From NCBI GenBank assembly GCA_921293015.1, contig OV121088.1, forward strand, positions 26,883,645 through 26,947,644: a stretch of DNA of 64,000 nucleotides, given 5' to 3'. Made by a program: the position numbers and the translations under genes. How positions within the stretch are numbered: position 1 is the stretch's first letter; each line of letters begins with the position of its first letter. This DNA comes from Phorcus lineatus. Lineage: Eukaryota > Mollusca > Gastropoda > Trochida > Trochidae. The notes under the pieces are model-generated. The model worked only from the letters and a program-made list of their open reading frames with translations, had not been told where the DNA came from and made no database searches. This document shows, piece after piece, positions 25,728-37,830 of this stretch.

Positions 25728-28700
25728 GTACGTGAATCTGTCCTTTCGCGTGTTGTCGTGATATCATGTGTGAACGCTATCTTATCTCGGCCATGACCTC
25801 ACAGGGCCTAAATTTTGTTGATGGTCGATTTATTTAATCATGGCTATGAATATTGAGATGCTTATGAATTTTCATCTTAAGTTGAGTTAGTTTAGGCTTT
25901 GGCTTTCAGTTGATAAAACTTCTGCTCAAATTGTTTTTGCTCTTACCGCGACATGTGCATAGTCCCAGCGTCTTATTTGTGTGACCTCGTAGGCATACAA
26001 CTATCTCGCTAATTCGTTTCATCTAGAGGCCTAGATTTTGCTTGAGGGTATGGATGACTAATATAGCTATATCTGCCTTGTTTTATTGTTTACAAGCTGG
26101 GAGAAAACAGACTTGTTATTGTTTTCTAGACTTTATAAAGGCTCCTTTGCGTCGAGTGAAAGTTGAATTCATTATCGAAGAAGTCAGTCTTCGGAAAAGG
26201 CTCATTTTCGATAATCGCATACTGAAAAGGATTGATTGTGGAAGGTTTTTTTTATTTGATTTGGTTTTATAATTAAACGCAATTTTTTTGGCAGGTGGTT
26301 TCGCTGGGTTTCAGTCTTCCTTCCCCGATCTGACCGTGTCTCCACCCTCCCACACCCTGTCGGTCGGTCAGCTGTCCCTCGCCCTTCCAACGGTCAACTC
26401 GGCTAATGTAAGTACAGTTTCGAGATTTTTCATATTTTTTGCAATACAAAGTCATACAACAGTACACCAGATGGTAGTTTACACAATAACAATATGCGCT
26501 TATAAGGGAGAAGAGTTATTGTTAAACTTTTCTCATAATAATATTTATGAATTGAGGTAATGATTATTGTACGTGAAGCTCTGTATGACTTCTTTCTCAT
26601 TATAAATTCGTTTAAGGTTTTACCAGCGCTATTTTGATTGAAACGCAATGGGTGGTTTTAATAAACTTGCATTGCAGTCTATTGTATACACACAAGCACT
26701 AGCATCTTTAAATATAAACAGTTACTTAGCGACTCTCAAGGTTCAATACCCACACAGAGTTAATGCCTGTTAAATATAGACAAGAAATAATCTTAGCCGT
26801 AGGGCGATGTTGTTTATACACACCTTGTAGTTAATTACAGGTGTTGTCTACCTGTGCATTCGGGTGAAACGACGAGCAGTAGCTGTTAGCTTTCTCACCT
26901 TTTCTCTTTTACTACATAATTAGAAATTCTCAGTCAAGCGTTTCTTACCTACTCTCTTTAACGTTTAAGAGGGTCTTATGGGTGTTGTGGCGCCCCTCCT
27001 GATCGTCTTTGAACCAACCATCCCCCTCCCCCCGGACCCTGAAGGCTCTCTTTGGTAGGGACTATCATCCCATTCAAACTAAGAGGTTTACAAATGCAAG
27101 ATTTCCATTGATGCGACACCCTTCCCTATATTCGAACGTATTCATTGGTTGGGAATATCTCACTCGAAGTCATCTTACTCTACTTTGGACCGGACTTTAA
27201 CCTGTAGACGACTCATTGAGGTGACTTCGTAACTGCTCTTTCCCCATCCTGTCGCAGGGGTTGGGGATCTCTCTAACCTGTCTCAAAAGTTGGAGGCGGA
27301 TCAACTTGAATTTATCTAACAGCGACTTGGGAACTCCCATCTTTCCCCATCCCACTTGCTTTGGTTGGGAATGTTAGGAAACGGAGAATCCTGTCTGGGA
27401 TCATCTAACTCGGACTTGTTCCCATCTCCTATTCTACCTTGGAGGCGGATTATCACTCAAGCGTCTCTCGTCTCTCACCTTCTGTTCGCTCTTCCACCTG
27501 GAGGGGCCCGCCTCATTAATCACATAACTTCCCCTCGACTTCAAACGCTGCCACCACGCGCTACATATCACTTCCGGTCGGGCGATGGTGGATACTGGAG
27601 TTGAAAGATTGCGGTATGTGCCTGTTTCCTCCATTAATTATGAGGGCATAGCCGACAGCAACAGACTGGGCCTGTCTGACGAGATAACGTGGAGAGGCTC
27701 CCATCTATCTATCTCTGTGGCGGGAAGATACGTTATTAATTACAGGGACAGCTTCCGTTGCCGTTAAGTATTTCCGGTAGCCGGTTTGTTTAAGTGGTCC
27801 CCTACTCTCTATACACGTGCAGATGTGCGTTCACGGTTCATGCACTACCCGCCCACGTGTTCCCCGCATACCGAAATCCCACGAACTATTCACTTTGTAC
27901 TTCTTTAACATCGTAGAAACTTAGCATAATGCTCCGTCTTAACTGCTTTAGCTACAAATAAACGTATTTGCTAGTACAGAGGACTTACTGTTAGTGCTGT
28001 ACGGACTAGTATAGGCCAACACTTAACCTGGATGTGAAAAGGCTTATCGGGCACTTATGACTGCCACAATCTGTTCCCACTAGATGTCTGGACGCTCGCC
28101 AGTTAGTTTAAGCGGAAATATAATTATCCCTCTCTCGTAAATAGCACATGTTGATTTCCAGACTCCGTGTTACGAAGAAGTATACATTAGTCAAGTCTAA
28201 TTAGTGACCATATGCTTACTAGTATGTTAGACTACTGATGTGGACAGTTTCATTTCTGTTGTAAATTCTAAGTAGGGTCTATGAACTCTATGAATAAAAT
28301 ATAACATGCCTTCTCGGTTCAATCTAACCAATTTAAGTTCTAGTTTCCAAAAGAATATAATTTTAAATCAGTTGATTACAGGTAGTTTTAATTAATTGTT
28401 CCTTCTAATTTAATCTATACACTTTCACGAAAAATGAAGGATCTCCAACCATTAACTTTCAAGAAGATCAGACTGAATACGTATAAACATTCAGTTCATT
28501 GACAGTAAGATATTTGTGGACGATTTATACCCTTTACTATTGACTTCATGATAGAATTTTGTGGAATTTAAATCTCCTAGGACTACACTCTCTACAAAAT
28601 TAATCAGTGATAATAATTAATATTTTGATTACTGGACCAACTACACGTTCTTGAAAAACGATTTTGACCATCGAGTATGGAGTTGCTAAAATCGAGATTA

Positions 28701-30383
28701 TAGTTTTATTGATTTCGTGGAATGTCATCTTCCCAAGTACACACCTCAATTTGTTAATTACGACACTTAAACGCTAGACAGCTGTAAGAAGATCTATATC
28801 CTCGTTCATATTTGATAAACCTTCCTCAATACACTCCCTCCCTCTATCAACCGCCGCCCACCCGTGAAAGGACGCGGAAATGTGCTGTATACTCATGTAG
28901 ACACATGTTTATTCAATTGTGAAAATAATTAAAACCTGAACCTAAATGAATCGTTTCCTTGTAAGGGAAATGTTTTGATAAGAAATCTTGATGAGATAAA
29001 ATGTCAATTATTTTGAAAAGTTGAATGACTTTTTTTATCATTCAGTCCACTGCAATCTTCGTACTCATTCAGCTTATTTACACAGACTTGCTTTGATTCT
29101 ATATAATTATTACCTACTTCATACATACGGTAATAATTGAACACAACGTTACAAAACATGCCTCTATAATTATTCAAAAATACACGGGTATGAAAATTAT
29201 ATATAAATACTAATTTCTAATTCATGAATATATAACTCATTGAATGTACTGACAGCCATAATTCAAATATCCCTAAACTTTTTTTTTTTTGAAAACTTGG
29301 TGTCAATTATCAATGCAGTTATCAAACTTAATATCATATTCACAGAAGGACCCAGTGGAGATCCTCCCCTTCCTTTATCTTGGGGACGCTGTCCACGCCA
29401 GCAAACGGGAGATGCTCCACCGCCTGTCTTTCACCGACATCTTGAACGTCTCAACTTCCTGCGACAACTCTTTTGACTCCGACTTCCGCTACATGAAGAT
29501 TGCAGTTCAAGACAATTCCACAACGGACTTACTGACATGGTTCCCCAAGGCTATAGCTTTTATAGGTGAGCTGAGATGACTGTTTGGAATATATAGATGC
29601 TGTCGCTGGGAATCCAAATCAAATAAAATATATCGGTTTTTTATTTGTTCACCTTTGTGAAATTACTGATTTGTCATAGCTCTATTTTCTATATCTGGAT
29701 GTCAAATGATGTATTTAATTCAAATTTAGGCCTTACCTTCTCCTTTAATATATGTAGGGTCCGAGATACTTGGGACATGTTTGAGGGTCATTTTATTATA
29801 TTAAATTTTGGCGAGTCAGGTTGATTGAATGTTTATACCAAACTAAATATATTTATATATTGTCTTGATGCCCACGATTTAATTACTAACAAGAAGGCCA
29901 TTACTCTAACCTTCTCATTGGGTATGAAGGGCGTTGGAAGAATGGAATAAGTCATGTGCTTAATGAGGTAGTGTGTCAAATATCATTTCACAAGCATTGA
30001 AAAAAACGAATATATTTTAATGTTTTGAATTTCCAGATAACGTGCGTAAGAATGGCGGGAAGGTCCTAGTTCACTGTCACGCCGGCATCAGTCGGTCTGC
30101 TACCATCTGTCTTGCCTACTTGATGTCAAAGAGAAACCTGTCCCTCGAGAACGCTTTCGACTACATCAGATTGAGACGCAACGTCATCAACCCCAACCTC
30201 AACTTCATGAGGCAGCTTAAAGACTTCGAGGACCAGCTCAGCGGCGGAAGAGTCCGCCGGGGTTCAGTCACCAATCACGAGTGCTCTCCCCTTACTCCTG
30301 GCGCTGGCGAGTGCGGTATCGCTTGGCATGGTTTCTCCTTCCCGGTGCCTACAAACTGCACCCCACTTGTCTCGCCAAGCTAA
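25370..30383 (+). CDS. MAP kinase phosphatase, dual-specificity (DUSP1/2/4/5-like), complete gene
   Basis: Four exons (25370-25727, 26295-26407, 29346-29565, 30037-30383) join in phase to 1038 nt, 345 aa plus TAA. Residues 1-155 form the rhodanese/CH2-like MAPK-docking domain with the basic motif IVKRR (48-52). Residues 160-305 form the phosphatase domain, with general acid Asp213 and the loop HCHAGISRS carrying nucleophile Cys244 and Arg250. The Asp-Cys spacing of 31 residues is that of DUSP1. Such enzymes remove phosphate from the Thr and Tyr of the ERK/JNK/p38 activation loop, often in the nucleus as feedback regulators. Length and four-exon layout fit the inducible DUSP1/2/4/5 group; the exact orthologue cannot be fixed by eye. 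The first ATG after the promoter motifs is in good context. An in-frame upstream extension to 25202 is possible but would start in the CCAAT region. Confidence 0.93.
25728..26294 (+). other. MKP/DUSP intron 1
   Basis: 567 bp, GTACGT...TTTTTTTGGCAG, phase 1. No element recognised inside. Confidence 0.9.
26295..26407 (+). CDS. MKP/DUSP exon 2: end of docking domain and linker
   Basis: Joins as ...VYLAGG|FAGFQSSFPDL..., the conserved end of the CH2 domain, then a Ser/Pro-rich linker to residue 157. The acceptor is TTTGGCAG and the donor AAT|GTAAGT. 113 nt, entering in phase 1 and leaving in phase 0. Confidence 0.92.
26408..29345 (+). other. MKP/DUSP intron 2
   Basis: 2.9 kb. The part from about 26.98 to 27.80 kb is clearly richer in G+C and C/T runs than the rest and contains partly repeated 'ttggaggcgga' motifs. 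The open frames there (27009-27767, both strands) show no domain. It could be an unclassified insertion. The remainder is AT-rich with nothing recognised. Confidence 0.75.
29346..29565 (+). CDS. MKP/DUSP exon 3: first half of catalytic domain
   Basis: Starts KDPVEILPFLYLGDA, the canonical opening of DUSP catalytic domains, and contains the general-acid loop AVQDNSTTD (Asp213). Acceptor TTCACAG, donor ATAG|GTGAGC, leaving in phase 1. Confidence 0.95.
29566..30036 (+). other. MKP/DUSP intron 3
   Basis: 471 bp, GTGAGC...TTTCCAG, AT-rich; nothing inside recognised. Confidence 0.9.
30037..30383 (+). CDS. MKP/DUSP exon 4: P-loop and C-terminus
   Basis: Encodes the active-site loop VHCHAGISRSATICLAYLM and the following helices ('FDYIRLRRNVINPNLNFM', a typical DUSP motif), then a 46-residue Ser/Pro-containing tail ending PLVSPS and TAA. 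Tails of this type in DUSP1 carry phosphorylation sites that set protein stability; whether this holds here is inference. Confidence 0.95.
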
Positions 30384-31540
30384 GTAAGGAGCTTGAAACA
30401 CCAAGAGCCTCTTCTTGCCATGCTCAAATTTAGTATGGAGCCAGACTGTGCCAACTTTACCGGGAGTCACGTGCTCCAACCGGAAGTACCGTGTTACGCG
30501 GTGTGGTGTTTGACCGAACCCTACAACCATTACAACCTAACGTATTCCGTTTACTTTCGCAAGATGTTTTGAACATCCCGATGTGCTATTTACCAGAAAT
30601 GGAGAAACTCTGCTGAAGTCTTCCCCCAACTGGTGTCTTCCATCGCCAAAGAAGAAACCTTGAAGTGCCAAAGGCTATCTGACTGGCGGGGTCAAAGTCC
30701 GTCCAAGACTTATAAGCTAACCTCAACGTAGTTATAGTCTAAGGTCGAGATGACCTGTAGCATAATAGTGGTAACTTGACACAGTGGATCTGTCTCGCAT
30801 TCCATGCAGTGATTTAGAGGGGAGCGGACAATAATGTTGTGTTCTTGAATATTTAAAGGACATTCTAGTCAACTGCTCGGAACGGGGATTTGCTAACTTT
30901 TGATCTGACAAAGTTCTGCAGTTGAATGTAGAGTGTTCAGTCTGGTTGTGCTCAAAATGCAGTGAATTCTGTCTCCTTTGGGACCAAACCCTTCAGGAAA
31001 CTGAACGTACCTCAATTGACAGCAGCTCAAACTCATTCGAACCTTCATTTCTTTCTCATTTCTAACGCGACCCCATAGATACAACCAGAGTCGAGATTAA
31101 TTTCATTAAAATGAGTTTGAGCCTAGTTTTCCTTACGCAACGCGGCGTTAGGTTCGGGCTTATTTTAATGAGATTTATATCGAGAACTATAATGATTGCA
31201 AAGGTATTGTGATCATAATCATTTTTGTTTGAATTAAGAAAAAGATAAAAATGTTGACAAAAAACATGTTCATTTTGTATCAAAAGCAATGTTTTGCCTT
31301 GCATATTTATACTATTTTTGTGCCATAATATAAACATGTACATAATGAACGGATGCAAAATATGCACGTGCCTTTGAAAATGCATATGCACAATGTTGCA
31401 ATTTTTGCGATTTTGTCAAATTTGACGGGTGCTCATTTGTAAATAAAACTTGTATATGTGGAATCTATTTATTCGCCGACAATTCGTTTGAGATCTCGGG
31501 TTGTTGTCAGAAGACAAGAAATAAACCCAATAAAGATCTT
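30384..31540 (+). other. MKP/DUSP 3' UTR (putative)
   Basis: Continuous non-coding sequence to a cluster of polyadenylation signals. It contains a few ATTTA-type pentamers (for example at 31468), weakly suggestive of the unstable mRNAs of immediate-early phosphatases. Its true length needs transcript data. Confidence 0.5.
31442..31534 (+). terminator. Polyadenylation signals AATAAA (three)
   Basis: AATAAA at 31442-31447, 31520-31525 and 31529-31534. The last two are followed within about 25 bp by a GT-rich stretch (tttgtgtttgttgtattttt), which makes them the best candidates for the cleavage site. Confidence 0.55.
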
Positions 31541-31559
31541 CAGTTTATACAATTTGTGT

Positions 31560-32527
31560 TTGTTGTATTTTTTCTTGCATTGAGACACTGTAGTTATTTT
31601 CAAGTTTGAAAATTACAGATTTTAAATCTTGCGCTTGATAATATAGGCTTCATTAATATCCCAAATGAAGATTCTAACATGACACGAAAACTAGAATGAA
31701 AATACTGCTTTCTGATTGGTTACCAAAATCAATTTTGGAGTGATTATTTCGCCGATAATCACCTCTAAATATTTACGACCGATTCACATTCATACGCGCA
31801 CGTTTACAAACTCCATTCGTTGTACTTACTGTTTTCATCGCCTTAGACAATAGCAAAATGAATTTAAATCAATTCTATACAGACATTGAGAAAACCGTAT
31901 TTTTTAATGAAATTTAGAAGATAAATCCATCCTGTGATATAATTTTTTTCGAAGTAGGGGCCTAGTTTATTTTGTTATCACTAAATTTTCGGACCAAATT
32001 TTAATTTAAAACCGAGCTCGCTTCTTACCGTAACGCGCGGTAATAGCGATTCGTCAAGTGAACAGAGGGGACGTACGTTATTCTTCAACTTTCCTTCCCT
32101 TTCACCCCTCTCATAAGCTTTCTTGATAGTTTATTCAATCAGTTCACATCTTGCGTGAGAAGTTACCGCTAGCAGTAAACAACTACTTTCAGAGTAACGT
32201 CCCATGATTTGGTCAGTCCTTGTCGGTATTGTAGGGGTGGTAGGTGTCCTATGTATTTACGTAAAAAACGTAACTCTGATGGGATAAAAAATCTGTCTTT
32301 TGTTGATTTATCCTCAATGAAATATATACTTAAGGGTTTTATTTAAAACCTGTTGGTTTATGCTTTGATATATATTTTTTTATCATTGAAGCGCGTTCTT
32401 TGAAAATGAACTGTACCGTAGTTTCGAAAGCAAGTGGAACCGGTCTGTGCTGGTTCGACCTAATCACATCGTTGTTGCGCAAGGCGATTTAGTTCCTCAT
32501 ATGATTTCTAATTAGTCATGTTAGAAT
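31560..32527. other. Gene-free DNA
   Basis: Nothing recognised. The stretch 'taacgcgcggtaatagcg' near 32030 is GC-richer than its surroundings. Confidence 0.5.
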
Positions 32528-32700
32528 GGAGATAAATCCCTTCTGTTTTTTATTTTGGGCTTGTATATCGTGCATTTTTCACCCCTAAATTAACATTTCA
32601 AACCTCGCAAGCTCGGTTTGAAATTAAATTTAGGGGTGAAAAATGCACGATATACAACCCCAAAATAAAAAACAGAAGGGATTTATCTCCTAAATTTGCA
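32528..32700. repeat. Near-perfect 173-bp hairpin (foldback element)
   Basis: The left arm 32528-32591 pairs with the right arm ending at 32700 over about 64 bp with one mismatch (gggc against gggg). The inner sequence TTTCAAACC...GGTTTGAAA continues the stem towards a short loop. Almost the entire block is one stem. It could be a foldback/MITE transposon or a hairpin-RNA locus. The left tip is GGAGATAAATCCC. Confidence 0.95.
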
Positions 32701-32939
32701 TTGTCCGGTAGTATTTGATGATATATATTTACAATGTCACACAGTTTTATGAAACCACTAGTTGGTTCCTTACTTGACAACTTAAATTGGCAGGAGCACG
32801 TTTTTCGAAAACAGTATTTCTCCAAATTTGCCTAAATAAACACCAGTTATTTCCAGATGTGTTTTATTTTCGTTTTCATGAACTCGCCTTTATTTTTTTT
32901 CTACAATACTATTTCTATATATATATATAACCCGTGCTT

Positions 32940-32940
<1 letters not shown>

Positions 32941-32973
<33 letters not shown>
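32941..32973. repeat. Homopolymer C33
   Basis: 33 consecutive C, the longest homopolymer seen in the window. The true length is uncertain because such runs are often misassembled. Confidence 0.95.
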
Positions 32974-33234
32974 AGTGAAAGATATTTCAGGAACTCACGA
33001 AACAGTGATATATAATATGATTATTGTAAAATCTTGTTTTGTCTTCCGTTGGAACCTTGAGAATAGTACAATAACTCAAATCAAATGTAGGCAAGATCCG
33101 GAGAACTTGATGCGCGAATAATTGTATGGCAATTTTGAATGTTTCTTTTGATCCCTTTCTGGTGTGTAGGCATGTGCAAAACCCGGCAACAGATCTGTGC
33201 TTGTCTGTTCAGCTAATAGATTTAAATAACTCAG

Positions 33235-33287
33235 ACCGGAAGTCATGAGAGGAATGAACTTCCGCGTAGTTCATCATCACTTCCGGT
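33235..33287. promoter_or_regulatory. Symmetric cluster of three ETS-type motifs
   Basis: ACCGGAAGT (33235-33243) and its exact inverse ACTTCCGGT (33279-33287) flank a third ACTTCCGC (33258-33265). ETS/GABP-type sites commonly sit in housekeeping promoters, but no gene is evident on either side, so function is uncertain. Confidence 0.4.
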
Positions 33288-36200
33288 TTGAAAGAAGATT
33301 GGAACTTAACCCCGTCACACCACAAACACAACGCATGGTACTGCACTTAAATGACGTAGTTCCTGTAATATACAAGTAGTGCACTTTTTGTGACTTGTTA
33401 TCTTGTTACATACACGCAATGGCAAAGAAACACCACACTTATTTCTCTTACAAACAACCGAATAATGTTTCAAAATGTATTGATTACTATAGTTAGTATC
33501 TGAAGACATGTTGTTACTATGCGTTAATTGTAATTATCCATCTTGGATTACACTATTTTGCAGTTTGGGCGGTGACATTGCTTTTGCCGTTGAGAGTTGT
33601 TTTGTTATAGCGTATGAGGAAGAAGAAGAAAGAAGAAAAATATTTTATTAACGTGTCACACATTTTCTTTACATTATTTGACCATATTTTAATACAAGCT
33701 AAAAAGAAAATATCCGGCCGTTAAGACACGATTGTACAGTTATTTTTCGTTATGTTTCGTAAAGTTATCACACTGAGCCAAAAGACAAACATGACGTTCA
33801 CTTGACACATCGAACATTCTACAACCACATGAAGATCGGGTAAAGTGTTTGAACCTCTAAATAAACCAGCTGCTGCAACGGAATAATATGAACACTATAT
33901 ACTTGTGGAAATGACCACATCGAACGCGCTGCAGTGCCTTAAACCCCGCATTTGAGCTAAGATGTAAGCATGATTTCTAGCGCTCAGCAGTAAGGCTTGA
34001 ATTGAACAGTGATGAATACTGGCTTTAGTTATGTCTTGCAATGAAAGTTAGATTTCAGCAGAGAGTAAACATTCAAAACACATCAGTAAAGGAGTCTTAT
34101 AAAATTTGTAGACATTTTGGGAAGTATTTTCCGTTATGCTCTGTGAAATTTTTATAAGATTCGTTTCGGGTAGATCATAATTTGAGTTTCCGTGATTTAA
34201 GTTTAACGCAAGAGGTACAATTAACCCCCACCCTTTCGATCGTAAAATGTTTGACCTTAAAAGGGAGCACTGTTGTACGTTTTCCTATTGGAATGGAGTA
34301 ATGAAGTGATCCTACGAAAAGTTCTTTCAATGTTATAAACAACTTCTATATGGCTTTTATTGCTGAAGTTAATAGAAGTTCAGAGATAATGAATGTATCC
34401 GTGAATGTTAAAAGCACACCCAGATGCACCACGATATTCACACCCACGAAAATCCCCAACAATACGAGTATAGCTCCGTGTACCCACTTACACTTAACTA
34501 CTGAACGACGCATCGGGGATGGGAGTAGTGGGCCGAGACAAGGAAATGTATTGTTGCGCCTTCTCTTCAGCCACAAGTCAGGCTTTGTATTCACTTGAGA
34601 CGATTACCAAATGTTGGAAAACAATTCTTAAAAAGTGATTATTACATGAGGAATGAAACGCCTCGGAGAAATCAAGAATACTTTCATTAGGGCTAAGATT
34701 AATTGAGTTGAGAATGAGGAATTTAAGTTATGAACTATTGGGTTTAACTGATTATTGTCGCACTTTATATCCTGCAATAGTGTACTTATTAGTTAAGAAA
34801 CATCGCGTACATACAAGTAAAAATGTTGACTTCTAGAAGGTTTATAATGTATATTTTGAAATACGCGTCAATATGAGGTTACAGTTAAGTATCACCACCT
34901 TTGTTTAATGTGTTGTATTAAATCCTTAGATATTTCTTGATTTTGATGAATCATAAATAAATTTGTATATACTTTTTCCTTTGAATGTAGCTTTATTCTT
35001 TATTATCACGCCAATCATGTGCTTATCTTTTATAATACTTTATATAATAAGTCAATTTTCCAAATACTAGTAGTTCGTGAGCACTTTTAGTTATCCTTGA
35101 GAACAAGAAATATAGTAGTCTTATATATGACAACAATCCCCCAATAACAGACAAGCTTGACACCACAGCCGGCGATTTGTTAATTGCCCCATGTAAATAC
35201 TTAGCATTTAAGAGATGGCTCCTGGTCAAATTAAAAAAAAGAAGATGGTATATATTTGAGTTTTTTATGCTGCAATATACATCCATAGAAAACTTTTAAG
35301 ATATCAAAGCTTCACAAAACAAATGGGATTTTTAAAATCTAGACATATTGCATTATTCTGTAGAGATATTTCGGTGCGTAAACACACACCTAAAACTGAA
35401 TGTTACTTAACAAGGTACCATTTTCTCTACTGGTGACATATATTGAAAAAAGAGGACGAACACTTGATAATTCATTCCAAAAGTTTATCTTTATTACATA
35501 TGTATGTGAATACGTACATGTAAATCCTGTCCACTGTTGATTAAACCGACTCCGGTCGTGACTCGTGTTGATAACTCTTGATAACGTTTGGATTATTAAA
35601 CACCGGGCGCTCTCTACCACACGATTTCACACATGCATTGTGCTACCATTCTCTCTTTCTCATATTTTAGACTGGCACAGTTTACTTTATTGTTGAAGTA
35701 GCATAACTGATTTAATGCACAAAAAGGTTTATTTTTCTAATATTTTTTTTTTATTTCGAAGAAGGCGAAGCAAAATTTTCCCTTTTCTCGTTTTTATGGT
35801 GTTTCATATTTATTTCACTTTTTCATTTTAATTCCTACATAATTATCATATCTTAATCATAATTAACTACCCCTAATTTTGAAATATATGTAACGAATAT
35901 TTTAATTGCGAACACGCTACCATTGTACTTATTACTTCTAAGGATTCTAACGGCACTGTTATTATTACAAATGTTACATACGCTTACGTGTAACATGCGG
36001 ATGTAGACATGTAATCAGTTGATAAGAACATACATGTATCATATGGGATTATTGTCCCTTACATAATATGGTTGTGAGTTTACATCACGAAGACATCTAA
36101 TATAGATATTAATGTAACGTTGTCGTGTTCAGCTAGCGAGTCCCGTGGCAAATCTATATGTAGATATATATATAACTCTGTGATACCCTACACATACCAC

Positions 36201-36420
36201 TCTACGTAACAAATAATCTGGTATGTCAATAGCAAGGTTTATTTATATTAAAGGGAGTGTCGAACTACATAGAAGCTATTCAAGTTTATATGATTGATTT
36301 CAATTAACAGGACAATCCTATTTATAAAACCGACACACTTTCTATTCGATTGATAACTAGCTGATGTCAGCTGGTGTGATATTTCTTGATAGAGATATTC
36401 ATTACATGAGGTTGTTATTA
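33288..36420. other. Largely gene-free DNA
   Basis: Only the weak membrane-type frame listed separately (34346-34513) stands out. A purine run 'gaagaagaagaaagaag' lies near 33620. Otherwise AT-rich without recognised content. Confidence 0.5.
34346..34513 (-). CDS. Possible single-pass membrane micro-ORF or lone exon
   Basis: 55 codons from ATG: a basic start MRRSVVKCKW followed by a hydrophobic segment (about residues 13-37, GAILVLLGIFVGV...) and a further apolar tail. The form resembles a type II signal anchor, as in glycosyl- or sulfotransferases, but no catalytic sequence follows and I found no convincing donor site. May be chance. Confidence 0.18.
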   Translation of the reverse strand: MRRSVVKCKWVHGAILVLLGIFVGVNIVVHLGVLLTFTDTFIISELLLTSAIKAI

Positions 36421-37830
36421 GATACGATCTTCATTAAAGAACAAAATTCATAATGTGACTGTTCCACATACGATCTTTATTGAAGAAGAAAATTTCATAA
36501 TGTGACTGTTCAACATACGATCTTTATTGAAGAAGAACATTTCATAATGTGACTGTCCTACATACGATCGTCATTGAAGAAACGACTTCATAATGTGACT
36601 GTTCAACATACGATCTTTATTGAAGAAGAACATTTCATAATGTGACTGTCCTACATACGGTCTTCATTGAAGAAACGACTTCATAATGTGACTGTTCAAC
36701 ATACGATCTTAAATAAAGAAAAAAAATCATAATGTGACTGTTCTACATACGATCTTTATTGAAGAAGAACATTTCATAATGTGACTGTCCTACATACGGT
36801 CTTCATTGAAGAAACGACTTCATAATGTGACTGTTCAACATACGATCTTAAATAAAGAAAACATTTCATAATGTGACTGTTCTACATACGATCTTCATTG
36901 AAGAAGAACATTTCATAATGTGACTGTCCTACATACGGTCTTCATTGAAGAAACGACTTCATAATGTGACTGTTCAACATACGATCTTAAATAAAGAAAA
37001 CATTTCATAATGTGACTGTTCTACATACGATCTTTATTGAAGAAGAACATTTCATAATGTGACTGTTCAACATACGATCTTTATTGAAGAAACGACTTCA
37101 TAATGTGACTATTCAACATACGATCTTAAATAAAGAAAACATTTCATAATGTGACTGTTCTACATACGGTCTTCATTGAAGAAGAACATTTCATAATGTG
37201 ACTGTTCAACATACGGTCTTCATTGAAGAAGAACATTTCATAATGTGACTGTTCAACATACGATCTTTATTGAAGAAGAACATTTCATAATGTGACTGTT
37301 CTACATACGATCTTTATTGAAGAAACGACTTCATAATGTGACTGTTCAACATACGATCTTAAATAAAGAAAACATTTCATAATGTGACTGTCCTACATAC
37401 GGTCTTCATTGAAGAAGAACATTTCATAATGTGACTGTTCAACATACGGTCTTCATTGAAGAAGAACATTTCATAATGTGACTGTTCAACATACGGTCTT
37501 CATTGAAGAAGAACATTTCATAATGTGACTGTTCAACATACGATCTTTATTGAAGAAGAACATTTCATAATGTGACTGTTCTACATACGATCTTTATTGA
37601 AGAAACGACTTCATAATGTGACTGTTCAACATACGATCTTAAATAAAGAAAACATTTCATAAAGTGACTGTTCTACATACGATCTTCATTGAAGAAACGA
37701 TTTCATAATGTGACTGTTTTACATACGATCTGAAATAAAGAAAATATTTCATAATGTGTCTCCTCTACATACGATCTTCAATGAAGAACAAGATTACATA
37801 ATGTGACTGTTCTAAATACGATCTTCAATA
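36421..37830. repeat. 46/47-bp satellite, about 30 units with higher-order A-B-C pattern
   Basis: Each unit has the core 'cataatgtgactgtt' + 'c.acatacgatctt' and then one of three linkers: A 'attgaagaagaacattt', B 'attgaagaaacgactt', C 'aaataaagaaaacattt'. From about 36.6 to 37.1 kb they cycle mainly A-B-C (about 139 bp); further right, runs of A interrupt the cycle. The terminal units are the most diverged, as expected for arrays homogenised by unequal exchange. Confidence 0.95.

Noticed and set aside
27009-27767. Several 60-80-codon frames in MKP intron 2
   Set aside because: They lie inside the intron, overlap on both strands, and show no domain or splice logic; explained by local GC richness.
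36421-37830. CRISPR-like array (regular repeats about 46 bp apart)
   Set aside because: The DNA is eukaryotic, and the 'spacers' are just three recurring linker types, so it is a satellite.
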